A stretch of DNA of 64,000 bases from Callaeas wilsoni (Eukaryota > Chordata > Aves > Passeriformes > Callaeidae). Positions 23,566-35,067 of the stretch are shown here, one piece after another. A model generated the notes under the pieces. That model saw only the letters and a list, made by a program, of their open reading frames with translations. It did not search any database and was not told where the DNA came from. The position numbers were made by a program, and so were the translations under genes. Positions within the stretch are counted from its first letter, which is position 1. Each line of letters opens with the position of its first letter. The DNA lies in contig VWPU01004130.1 of the NCBI GenBank assembly GCA_013398955.1, positions 310,001 through 374,000 on the forward strand, in the 5' to 3' direction.

Positions 23566-25554
23566 GTGGCAGCAGAGGTGACAGGAGAACACCATTTGCG
23601 GTGAGGCAGCCAAAGAGCAACGACAGCAGGGATGATGGTAGCTGCAAAGTGCCAGCAGACTCAGCTTTGGAACAGATTTGCCAAGACTGCCGCGCCATGT
23701 GATGACACAGATTCCATGCTGAATGCACAGTGACATGGAAAATGTCTCCTAGTGGTGTCCAGGCTTCACCAGTTAACTCCTCTAATAGCTGCTCTCCCCT
23801 GACTTTGTCCTGTTTCACCAGCTGTTGTGCATCTCCTGTTCAGGAGGAGACACTGGCACGGTGGAAGAATCATTAGGGAAATGCAACAACATATGGATGT
23901 GAGAGAGGAGGTTCAGTAATGAGTCTCTGTGTGTCTGTGCTCAGTACATGCACAGGGAGCACCATCTCATTCACTCGAGCTCGATTTGCTGTTTGTGCTG
24001 TTCTGTACCAAGGAGCTCTTGGAAGCACAGAGCATTCTGGAGGTTACAGGAGCAAATCACCAAGCACAGAGTCAGTCCAACCTGGCAATGCAAAGTCTAG
24101 AGTGGAGAAAATTCCTGTTTGGTGAAAAGTCAGTTCAGCAATCCAGCTGAATATCTGTCATATCCTTCACTCCTGGTTGTCTTCCAGGGCTGAAGAAATT
24201 CACCTGATGCCACCATGATCTCTGACTGCTGAACAGCCCCCTGAAGTTTGTGAGATCCAGCAAGAATTGCCTTGGGAAGCCTCAAGAGCAGAGACTTCAA
24301 ACAACCTATTCTATGAGAATTAGAGCTAATGAAGCCTGGGATTCTCTGTGAATTTATGTCTTAGTGTAAGTCTTTGGATGCAGGGTCAAACTGAGGTTTT
24401 TGGAATGCTAGGTAGGAGCAATTCTCTGAGGATTCTCTGAGATCTAATACCGTCAGCTTTGTGATCAATGCTTCCTTAGTGTATGCATAGGTTCATTCAG
24501 TGGGTCTTTCTCTTCTAAATACTGATTTTTATCCAACCTGGAGAAGTTTAGCTGTCCTTCAGATACGTTTACAAAATATTAAAGGCTAAAATGCAGCAAA
24601 ATAGCATGTGCCCCCTAAAACCCATGCCCTCAGGAGCCTCATTCTGCAGGTCTTGCTTCTGTGTGAAAGATAGTTAAAATAAATTAAGCATTTTTTCACA
24701 CTTTCCTGTCTGGTTTTGCCTGGTTAGTCAATAGCCCGGCTGTAGCATGTGAATCCTGGCACTCTTTGTTCTGCAGGTCATGAAACCCTCAGGAAAGTAT
24801 TCGGACAATGAAGACCAACAAAGTGATGACACTGTCTTTTGCCTTTCCTGGAACCTGTGGCATGTTCAGTGTCTCCAGGTGCCCTGGGGCAAAATTCCTA
24901 AGATTTTTTGAGGTTTTATGATCTCTTAAGTTCACACATCCAAGCAACACACAATTTATTAGGGCCACACTTAATTAAAGGCTTTTTAAGAGTTTATTAG
25001 CATTTCTTCCAAGCTTTCAGTTTATGACTGAGATAAGGATGTGTTCCTACATTCTGCCTCACACCTGCCTATTATGTGTTTCATTATTAAAAGCTTTTAT
25101 TCATAAAATCTCCCATGAGATGCATACCTTAGAGAGTAACTCAAATCAGGCAGTCATAACCTGTCCAATTTAATGTTTCATAAGAAGGAAGCTTTAGGAT
25201 TCCATCTGGCATAGTAAAAAATCACCAGATACACCACCATAACAAAGCATTGGAAAAAATAATCACTAAAACGATGTTAAGAGGCTGGTATCTCACACAT
25301 GGTTTCTCAGGGATTTCTATATTATCCTTAGAAATGTGACTGGATCGAGGAGCAACCACTGTAATTCAGCAGAACAGTGGCTTTTCTCCTCTTGGTCTAA
25401 GGGCTTCCGTCAGACATCCTCACCATGTTTAGAAGCACAAGCACACTCATTCCCCCTTGTGTCAGGAGGTCTGTGTAAGCACAAGTTCCGAGCCCAGCAG
25501 GCCCTGGGGACGCGCCGTTTCTGTGTGCTGGGGGCCGCTCACTGGCTGCACCTC

Positions 25555-25724
25555 TCCTGGTGCCCAGAGAAGCTGCGACTGCCCCATCCCTGGAAGTGTC
25601 CAAGGCCAGGTTGGATGGGGCTTGGAGCAGCCAGGTCTAGTGCATAGCATCCCTGCCCATGGTAGTGTGGTTGGAACTGGATGATCGTTAAGGTCCCTTT
25701 CACCCCAAACCTTTCTGTGATTCT
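25555..25724 (+). mobile_element. CR1 LINE fragment, 3' end, sense
   Basis: In the plus direction it reads 'gtgcccagagaagctg', 'gccccatccctggaag', 'tgtccaaggccaggttggat', 'ggggcttggagca', 'atgatcgttaaggtcccttt', and ends near 'tctgtgattct', the CR1 terminus, which usually carries a short ATTCTATG-type repeat. There is no RT domain left. The overlapping ORFs of 60-100 codons seen here in several frames come from this GC-richer repeat and are not genes. The GC-rich sequence at 25440-25554 may be part of the same insertion, but I could not match it. Confidence 0.88.
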
Positions 25725-26725
25725 AAGCACCTATCTTTAGAAACAAGGCCCAGTGTGGCAGAGCCCAAACTAAGCCTTATTGTGATGGTTCTCCATCGAC
25801 GTGGCCAGAAATGGTGGAAGGGAGGCTAAGAAGAGAAGAAAGAAAATTGGGTCATCCTGAAGAAGGAGATTATGATATGGTGATTGCAATAGATTCCCCA
25901 TCCTGCACATTTTTCGACAACTCATTTGTTTTAGGCTTATCTGCATTCAAATAACATTAATTCAAAGGGCAGTGGATCCAATTCTCTGTTGCTTGGCACT
26001 TTGCATCACATTTGCCTCTTCTCCAAATGAAGGGAAAAATAGATGTAAAATGCTGCTCAGAATCAGGGCTTTGTTTTCCTCTCCCCCCAGTTTAGCAGAA
26101 ATGCCTCAGTACTGTTATTTTTCCTCAGTTACCCTCGCGTGACAGCAGTGGAACAATTTGACCTTCTTTTGTCCTTGCTCTACTTACATGTAGCTTATGT
26201 TCTTATCAAACCGACCCCAAGCCTGTTCTCTGCCCGTAACTGCAGGTCAAAACACCAATTTTGGCAATTCGGCTGCCCCCTCTGCCATTTGGAAGGCGCA
26301 AGGTGGAGACAGCTGGCAGTTAGGGGAGCACTAGGGAAGCATATGGTAGCTCTGTGCAATGTTGTCCAAGGGCTCGTAGGACAATCACTCACTTGCTTCA
26401 CTGATTTCCAAAATGTACAGCTCTTTTTTGGGTCTTTTCTCATAAGCCCCCAGGATAGCCATTGTTTCAGCAAAGGTCATTTTAGGAGAAACTCCATATT
26501 TTGATATTTGGTTCTTTCTATGGAAGAAAGTCTGTTTCAAAATTATCCTGCTACCATAAATGACCACAGAGATAATAGAGTGACTGATAAATCAAGGTAA
26601 CTGGGTGGAGACTGGGACAATAAAACACTAGAAGAGACCATCCTAAATTTAAGGAATTACGTAGCTGGGCACTTGCAACTTGTGTTTTCAGCATGGCAGC
26701 TGGTTGGAGGGTTAAGAAAATATGT

Positions 26726-26900
26726 GGCCATGCAATGTTGGCTGAGATCCTGCCTGATCTTGAGAGTTAAACACAGCCAAGCCCTGTAGTGTTGGATGGG
26801 AAACGGCCAAGGAAAATCCAGTGATTCAGTAAGTGGCATCCTTCCTGCACGATTACAGCAACCCAAGTGCCAGCATGGTGCTCGGGGATAGTTTTGTTGG
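26726..26900 (+). mobile_element. Ancient 5S-rRNA-derived SINE remnant (AmnSINE1-like)
   Basis: The segment follows vertebrate 5S rRNA order: GGCCATG start, then 'gagatcctgcctgatcttga' (compare 5S ...GATCTCGTCTGATCTCGG), 'gagttaaacacagccaagcc' at the A-box/intermediate region, and 'ttggatgggaaacggcc' at the C-box. It then continues as 'gtgattcagtaagtggcatc', which is not 5S sequence. A 5S head followed by an unrelated body is typical of SINE3/AmnSINE-type elements, which date to early amniotes and are sometimes conserved as enhancers. It is strongly diverged. A simple 5S pseudogene is the alternative, but the non-5S continuation argues for a SINE. The 3' limit is uncertain. Confidence 0.6.
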
Positions 26901-29900
26901 TGGCAGTGATATTTTAATATGAAATGTAAACTTGTTGAAGGATCTAGTGATGATTCGCATAAAAATAAGGAAGTTTTGATAATTACTGCTTTGTAATTCC
27001 ACCCTCTGCTTTCTGTTGTATGGAGTTATATTCTTGTTTTATTCTGTTGGTTGATCATGATCATCACTGCAACAAAAGTGGATTCTTCCAAGGAGGTGGC
27101 TGCATTTTTGTAAATTTCTGTTTATGTGTACTGCCTCCAAAACATCTACAGCATTCGGTGAGGCATAGGACCAGAAGTTTGTGCCTGTATAAAGACATTT
27201 TAAATACTGTCCAGCAGCAGAAAATTCTTTGAGAAGCTTGTTATAAACAATTTCTCTCCCTTTACTGCTGTTGTTGATTTCAGCCCCTGAGCTGCAATAC
27301 TTCTGTTGATGTAACTATGCTTTCTAAATCTGATCAGTGAGCTGATTTGGACAAAAAACCCTCTGAAAGCAGACATTCTCCAACTTACATAAATTCTGAT
27401 CAAGTTTGAAGTGCAGTCATACAATCAGTTCCTAAAGCACAACTGTGGAGGCAGTAAATCCCAATGCAGACCTAGATGTGGGGGAGCAAGGAGGCAGGAA
27501 ACAACTTCATGTGGTTTTTACACCAGAAGAAACCGTCTGACACATTTTTACCATTACCAGAAGAGTAATGCCTATTTTAAGTTTCAAAGTTTACCTAGCA
27601 GACATCAATTTCTATTCTTTGTAGTAGTTAAATTTCCATTATATAATTAAAAGTTTGGAGTTTATAAAGGATATACAAAGAGCTTTTGGATCCTTGTGTT
27701 GTAATTGTCTCCTGTAATACTATAAATAATGCACAAATGAGAGTGGCTAAATGAACATTTTTACAGAGGTCAAGCTGTAATTTTTGTTATTTCCCTTCAT
27801 GGTTTCCATTTGAAATAAGATTCCATGACACATCTAAATGATTATACACAAGAGTCTATTCTAATAGTAGTAGGCTCATAAAAAATAACAAGACCAAATG
27901 ATAACTGTCTCCTGACCCATACATCTATTTACAATAGAAATACTTTAATAAAGGTAGCTACATCCTCTAGATCCCCAGACCTTTATTTGAACTCTTCTGT
28001 AGCATAATTGACAGACAGAAGTAGAGTGTATATTAAGACCTGGAACTGAACTTTTTCTGTAGGCTCAGCTTCACTTACATCACTCATAATATTAGAAAGA
28101 ATCTGTGACAATCATATTAAAATGATGCCACCCTGACATAGATTAACAGAGTATGCAATTATATTTAAATGCTGTAATTGGAACTTGCTGTTAAGTGCCT
28201 ACTGTCACTTCTCAATTCCCCTCAAGGCAAGTAAACCACTTCTTCCTTTGCTCTATAAATTTAATGCCATATTCTGCACACAGTAAGAGCTGGTATTTCA
28301 TCAAGAGCATTTTGTTTGCCTCAAATGCTGTGAAAACACAGGCCTTGTGAACACTGCAGGATATAAATCCATCCTGGAAAACGACTCTGTTAAAAAAAAA
28401 AAAAAAGGCATTTTGCCATTTCATGCTTATGGGGACAACCTGGGTCTTTGCATTTGATTAATTTCTTCACCTGAAAGCCATTTCCAGCTCAATCTTTTGT
28501 AGACAGCATTATTAGGAGTAAAGATCCTGAAGGCAGGGCCAGGTGAGCCTGATCACACCCAGCTGAATCTTTTTAAACCCCAGGGATGCACCCAGGTTTT
28601 TCTGAGGGCCTCGCCTTGGTGGCAGAGCAGCTTTTGCTTCTGGTGGTGTGCGACAAAGGAGAGCTCTGTGGCACCTTCTTGGCAGAGGAGTAACTGCAGA
28701 TGGGGTAAGTGGGAAAAGAGAACTATTGTTTATGCTTTTAAAGTAAGGCTTTATCGGAAATTTTTAGAAAAATGATGATGGGAATGTCCTGTGTGGCTCT
28801 TAGGAGGTATCCTTCTCTGAGTGCCTCCGCAGTTCTCTGTGGATGTCACAGTGTTGGCTGTTGGTTGTCAGTCAGTTTTTTATGTGTTTTCCTGGATTTA
28901 ACCAGAATTGTGTGCAGCTCAAGTTTTGGTATGATTCCCTATTTGGATTGTGCTTGTTAACATCTAACATGTCTAGCTGTGTAAAGAGCAAAGTGTTGAA
29001 ATTTGGATGAGAGTCTTGCCCTTCTCATGGTCCCAAAGTGACTGAAGCTGGACTTTTATTTTTCCAGCACATCCGGGAACAGCACTGCTTTTCCTTCATG
29101 TCCATTGCCAAAATGACCTGGACTTGACCTCTCCCAGGAATAGGAATGTTCTTTTGTGTAGGCTCCATACTCGAGTAGTCCTGGAGCTCTCAGCTAATAG
29201 GTGTGATAGCCAGTGTGTGTTACTCTGATAATGCATAAATCTGCAGGGTTGACTCTTGCTCACTGGAAACTTAATCTAAGACAACTAAGTCCTTTCTCAA
29301 GCCCAGCAGTTCAACAGTATTCATTTGGAGGTGCTTTGAGGAAGGCTAACTAGAAAGGGTAGGAAGGAAAAGGTAGGATTTTTTTTTTAATTCTTATGAC
29401 TGACTATAGCTTTACTGTGGAAATTGGTATCATCCAGACTGGGGTGCAATTAGATACACATTCTTAGTGGTGTTGCTTTTCTACATGCTGTACTTGTACT
29501 AATTCTACATGATGTCTGCAGGCCTGTGGAAGTTTTGAAAACAGTGACTATAAAGCTGTACATTGATGGCTTTGATAAATGCATAGGGGACTCAAATCTG
29601 AGACTGGGCATTGCTCTGCATTGTACAAAAATCCCTCTATTAATCCCTTTCCATTTTCTGTCTTGAAACCATGTATTTTTCTCTGAGCAATGAACTAGAA
29701 ACCAGTACACCCAGATGCTACAGAGGGCCTTTGGCTCCTTCACAAAATTTGGTCTTAAATAATGTTTTTGCAGTGTGGCAAGTGCTAGAACCCCACATGG
29801 TGACCTACATGGCGTTGGCTGGAGCTTTTCTTGTGAATCTAATCCAACAAAAGCAGCTGTCTCTAAACCAGGAGGGCTGCAAAAGCACTCATTTTTAGCA

Positions 29901-30615
29901 CTGTGGCTTTTCTTCAGGGTACCTGGTATTAAATGTGAACATTTCAAATGGGATACAACGCTCTCGGTAAAACTCTAGTATGGACATTTTCCTGTAAAAT
30001 TGTTTGTTTGTGTGGTTTTTGTTTGTGGTGGGTTTTTTTTGTCTACCTACTCTGCTCCCTGCCTAAACTGGTGGAAGGTAAAAACAGTGCAACTGAAAAT
30101 TCTCTTAAACAGGGTTCATGCTGCGTCTGATTGCCATTATTGTATGTTTATGGCCTCATTAGAGAATAATAAAGTAATACAATGCGAACAGTAATGTGAA
30201 AACATACAGTTCTTGCTGATTCCAAATCTGTGTGTTCTCACCATGCCTTTGTGTCAAGGCAAGAGCTCAATTTACAGGGAGTCCCAAGTATCCTTCAATC
30301 ATCCCTTGTAAAAGCTTCCCTTTGTTTTGTTGGAGTCCAACAGCATTGTTAATTCAAGGGTTTTTTCCAAGTACTTTGAACATTGTCCTACAACAATAAT
30401 TCACTATTAGCTGGTCTGAGTTTGTGGCATTGGCTGCTGTTTCCTCAGCCACCATGGCGAGATTCTGTAGATCAGGTCCTGCCCTACATGATCTGAGTCA
30501 AAATCTCCATTATTAAGACAGGTGAGGCTATTTCAAGGCTGTGTTTGTTCCACTGCACTTGATAATCTACTCTGTTAATTAAATTCTTTCTCTCAGGATT
30601 CCCAGTAAAATATGT

Positions 30616-30690
30616 AGAGTAAAATTCTGGCCCCAGTCAAGTCAGTGGCAAAACTCCCATTGATTTCAATGATCCAAAACTTAATCCTTA
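30616..30690. mobile_element. Palindromic MITE-like ancient repeat remnant
   Basis: The core has two 15-nt arms, 30634-30648 and 30657-30671, that pair at 11 of 15 positions around an 8-nt loop. The words 'aaaattctggccccagtcaa' and 'aaactcccattgatttcaat' match a palindromic family I recognise from bird, turtle and crocodile DNA (AATTCTGGCCCC... TCAATGG... CCATTGA). It is most likely a non-autonomous DNA transposon remnant. The family name is not certain. Confidence 0.45.
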
Positions 30691-33600
30691 AAAGCAGACT
30701 GGAAGAGATACAGGCCAACGGGCTGCAAAAATACTAGTAGAGTCATTTTCAATCCAGTGCCGTGACTGAGGCTTATATTTTGGAAGTGAGAAGCTTAATC
30801 CCAATAGTAGGCGACAATACATCTCTCCAAGGAACCAGTGGAAGTGCTGGTGAGGCTTAGAGGTTGTGACAGGCCTGCTGTCCTAATTAATGACTTGTCA
30901 ATCTCAGGATGGAGTTAGGCTATTTCATCAGCCCAGGACTCCAACCTGGGGATACACAAAGGCGGGGTTAATTGAAGCTCTGCACTGGCTTAAAATATCA
31001 CAAAGTTTGGGGGGATTGAAGGATCTGGATTCAACTTCTGATGTGCAGTGATACTTCATTAACTTCAGGATATATTTCTAGCAAACAGCATCATAGTATA
31101 AAATAACCTGGAGTTTCAGAATTTCCTTACCAAAGATGCACCCAAAGGAATGGCTGTATCTCAAAGTATTTTGTATTTAGTAAAAGAAAAAAATCTTCCA
31201 GGGTTTCAGTGGTTGGGAGGATAAACGTGTAGATTTCCTAAGAGCTCTGTAGTGTTGGGAAAAGTATCGGGGAAAATAAATAGAAGAAGAAAGACAGCAT
31301 AAAATAATTGCATGACTCTTTTGAGAAAATGAAACCAGCATTTGAATACAGTGACCTGAAAAAGAAACAATAGCAACTGGCCAAATTTTGCATCAGTTTA
31401 GTTCAAACATTTTCATTGTCAAACCCTGACAACTTCACAGAGGGTTATTTTTTTCATGCCTTTACAAGGAGATGGAAGCAATTGGAAATGAAAGCACAAA
31501 AGAGATGTGCTAAAGACTGTAGTACCTACTATGAATTTCAAGCCTGCAATCCCTATATCCTATGCCAGCCTTCTAAAAACTAAATGCAACTGTTTTGTGC
31601 AGCCAGTAATTTCAGCTCTAGGAGTCAGAGGAAGAAGTAGGTTGTATTTTCTGGCAAAAGGTCTTTTACAACTCATTAGTGCACACCATTTTAGTGCTGA
31701 AATTCACGTTTAGATATTATGCAGCTCTTTTCTCACCAAAATGCATTGAAGATGCATACCAGGCTGGTCTTTCCACCCAGAGTTTGAAAACCTCAGGAGC
31801 TGAAATCTGTGGCTTAAATATCTCTTGTTGAGTTACAGTCCTGAAGTTTTCAGTTGCTGAGATATGCAATTCACTGCTCCCAGGAGTACATTTGCAGCCC
31901 TTGGCAGGTTCAGATCTCTGCACCTTTTAACTCGAGTTAATTTCCAGTGTTTGCTTCAAGTAGTCATGTAGATAAATGCAGAATATTACGTGCTTTCCTT
32001 CCCTCCTTGAAGACAGTCCTCACATGGACAGAATCCATCAGCAATTTGGACAAATAAGGGGAGTCAAAGCAGAATGTATGGGGGTATTGGATGCCAAATG
32101 GTGCAGAAATCATCAACTGCTCTTAGCTATCCCAAATCTGCCATCCCTGGTGGTCACTGGATTCCTTTGGGAAAGCAAACTTGGATTTATTGTCTCATTC
32201 TAGCAGGCAGCCAGAAGGGGGGGATGACAGCCAGGTTGTTTAAGACTTAGAGGGCCAAATTATTCTTAACTCCACTAATCACCTCTAGCACGAATAGAGA
32301 GGTTTTGCTATCCATTCTATTGATTGGGAAAAGCAGACTTACAACAAGCAGAAGTGAGATATGAATGGAAATAAGGGAAGGGAATGCTTGAAAACCTTGG
32401 GAGGCCACAAGGATATTGATTTTGGGAGAGTGTAAGTTCTGCCTGTCCCCAAGGGGAGCAGGAAAGGTGCCTGTGTGGAAGAGTTTGCATTGAAGGACTG
32501 CGTGTTGTGTACACAGATCATGTTAGGTTCACTTTGTCATGGGCAGCTGTCAGGTCTGACGATTATATCATCACCTGTACTCCTATGAAATTAAATTATT
32601 TTTCCATCCAGGCTACTATATTCCATTTCTGTATTCAACAGCAAGGTGTAAGGGGAGTAAAAAGTCAAGTCCATTTAGTCTATTAGAGCTAGGTGTAAGA
32701 ACGTCTGAAATTCAGGGAAAATATTGTATATGCATGAAGTGTCTTGTGCCTGGCAAGAGCTGGTTCCTCTTCCTGCCGACAGTTTGGATTGTTGACTGTT
32801 TTACATCTCATTGTTTTTCAGCTGAGATTTTCTGTGTTACCCTGATAAAAATCATAGTGGTTGATAATAAAGTTGGGAAGGAACAGTAGCCTAACATGGG
32901 ACTTATCTAATGCTGAAAGTGGTTATTTGTAAACAGATGCTGCTACTAAGTGCTTAAATTAGATAATAAATGGTACCTATTTCATGAATTCCTTTCCTCC
33001 ATTTACTGTGGTGAGCAGTCTGGGATTTTTTTTTTCCTGCTTTTAAGATGTTTTAGGGATGCAATTTGCTTGTGAATCTTGCACAACTGTCACTGGTTCA
33101 ATACAGGCTTAAAGGGATTAATTCTTTTCTAGAGGGTCCCAAGTGGATTTTTTATTAACCTTTTGGGTAATAAACATTTATCTCGTTTTTACAGCAGCGT
33201 TTAACACTATCTATTTATGGCCAAATATCTCTAAATCCATTACATGAACTGAAAATGCACCTGCTTTGGGAAAAAAGCTCTCTGGAGAACCCGGAGCAGG
33301 CACTGATAATTGTAAACAAAACAAAACAAGAGCCCATAAAATAAAAATAAAAGTATTACCTTGAGTATCATGTCGTACAGAATGGCTGCTTTGAACAAAA
33401 ACCTAATTATTATCATAGCATGTCCATTAAAAAAAAAAAGAAAGAGCGAAGAGGATTGATTGAGTTGGTGTGAAACTGAGGTGGGTTCTTGTGTGCCCAA
33501 GCCTCAACAGCAGCAGCATCCGGGATGTTGTATGTATATTGATTGAGAGCATGACACTGTGCTCTTAATACACTGTGATCTGTGAGCCCACTGCTGCCTT

Positions 33601-34159
33601 GTTGCTTAGAAATTTATAGCCTCCAAAACTGCTTTGAATGCTCTGTATGTAGAAATAATAACGTGGGCTAGTGGTGGAAGCAACCCAGGTAAATGCCACA
33701 TCTGCCATTGTCTCTGCTCCCCAAAAGCCAGGAGAATCAACATAGGCTTTAAAGGAATAAGGATGAGAAAGGAATGGAGGAAAATGAGCCAAAATCCTAC
33801 TTGCCATCCAAAACATCTCCTCATGCTGTGTGCTGTGAGTACAGGTATTCCAGATCAGACAGGGTGCACACCTGAAATCTGCAGCAGTGTTCAAAGGGGG
33901 AACAGATTTTAAGCATATGTTGATTTAATTGTCATCTTCCTTTCCTAAAGTTAAGCACGTGGTTGAGAGCTTTGAATTGGGGTTGTAGTAACAGATAGTC
34001 CCATTAACAAAAGAATCAAAAAGTTTTCTCGAAAGTGCGATTGCATTTCAGGGTACAATATCGCTCTTCTTGCAGGTCTGTTGGACTTTTCATGATCTCA
34101 AAACCTTTAAGATTTAGCTAGCTTCAAGTTCGGACAAGAGCTGGGATTTAATCAGAGCT

Positions 34160-34600
34160 GCATTTCTCCTTAACAGTTACTAATGAGCCACTAATATTGT
34201 ACATGTACATCACCTTTTCCTAAAAGGTGATCGTTTTATTACGAAGCAGATGGTTTGTCATAGTTCCCGTGTCTTCCAGAAGTTACGCAATTCAGTTTCC
34301 TGAAAAGGTATTTAACTGGAGCAACATGACAGGAGGTGTAAATGCTCATGGCATTGAGGCAACCTGAAAATTTGCCATTTTAGAAATAGATAAATATGTA
34401 TTTTCACCCAGCGAAGTAATTATTCTGTAAATATAACTGCTAATAATTCAGTAGTCACTATTTCTAAATATGTGAACTTTACATCTAAAAGGTAGAAATA
34501 GGGGTCAAAGAAATTGCATCATTGCAGCATGAAAGAAAGAAGCACTCTTTTCGCTGGGCTGATCAAATTAATTATGCTAAATAGCTGAAAATAGAGGGAA
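34160..34600. promoter_or_regulatory. Candidate CNE with two adjacent perfect palindromes
   Basis: GTACATGTAC (34199-34208) is a perfect palindrome. It is followed after one base by TCACCTTTT-CCT-AAAAGGTGA (34210-34230) with 9-bp arms. The following 350 bp are AT-rich, free of recognisable repeats, and hold AATTATTC- and TTAATTATG-type homeodomain words (34415-34425, 34567-34577). Conservation is inferred. Confidence 0.3.
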
Positions 34601-35055
34601 ATGAAACAGAATTAGCCCTTCAAAGGATGCTTAAGGCAAAGCCAGAAATGAGCCCACTTCAGAGTGGTCCAGTGATATTTACAACTGGGGATCTTATGCT
34701 GTGCCCTCTGGCTCTGGCTGACACCAGTTCATGTTCCTGGTGAGGGTTCCTGTGGCAGAACTGCGCCATATGAGAGCAGAGGATGAGAGCTGTGAAGTTC
34801 TGGGATGCCACTACCACTAAACATGCAGGTTTTTAGAGACTTTTCAGCAATTAGTAAATGCTGAATTTTGATTTGTCATTTACATAATGTGATTTTTCTT
34901 TTTCTGTAAGTGGAAGCTAAGAGCTTCCCAAGATGTTGTGTGATGTTTGGAGGGAATAGGTAAATGTGCATCAAGCCAAATTTCTGTAGCATGTACACCT
35001 GTGCAGCCCAGAGGGAGAAATGGAATCAAACAAACTTAACAGAAGAACAGGGAGT

Positions 35056-35067
35056 GGGGGGGGGGGG
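35056..35067. repeat. G(12) homopolymer
   Basis: An uninterrupted run of twelve G in AT-rich surroundings. It is probably length-variable. Confidence 0.9.

Larger units (their letters stand above)
21001..25554. other. Intergenic, no recognisable gene
   Basis: Unique sequence with the AAAAC and CTGT microsatellites. A direct repeat of ATTCTCTGAG lies at about 24421-24442. 25440-25554 is GC-rich and may belong to the CR1 insertion that follows. ORFs up to about 107 codons show no known domain. Confidence 0.65.
25725..34159. other. Intergenic, with ancient repeat remnants only
   Basis: It contains the 5S-derived SINE remnant and one MITE-like palindrome. 'gagggccaaattattcttaa' at about 32249 is a possible third, half-copy of that palindromic family, too short to call. 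The longest ORF of the whole window (165 codons, 29450-29947, minus) is here and has no recognisable domain. Confidence 0.6.

Noticed and set aside
25336..25730. Overlapping ORFs of 60-103 codons
   Set aside because: They run through a CR1 3'-end fragment and its GC-rich flank; not host genes and not the CR1 reverse transcriptase.
29450..29947. Longest ORF in the window (165 codons, minus strand)
   Set aside because: No recognisable domain, signal or repeat-family match; Cys/Ser/Pro-rich composition as expected from random read-through; within chance for 64 kb in six frames.
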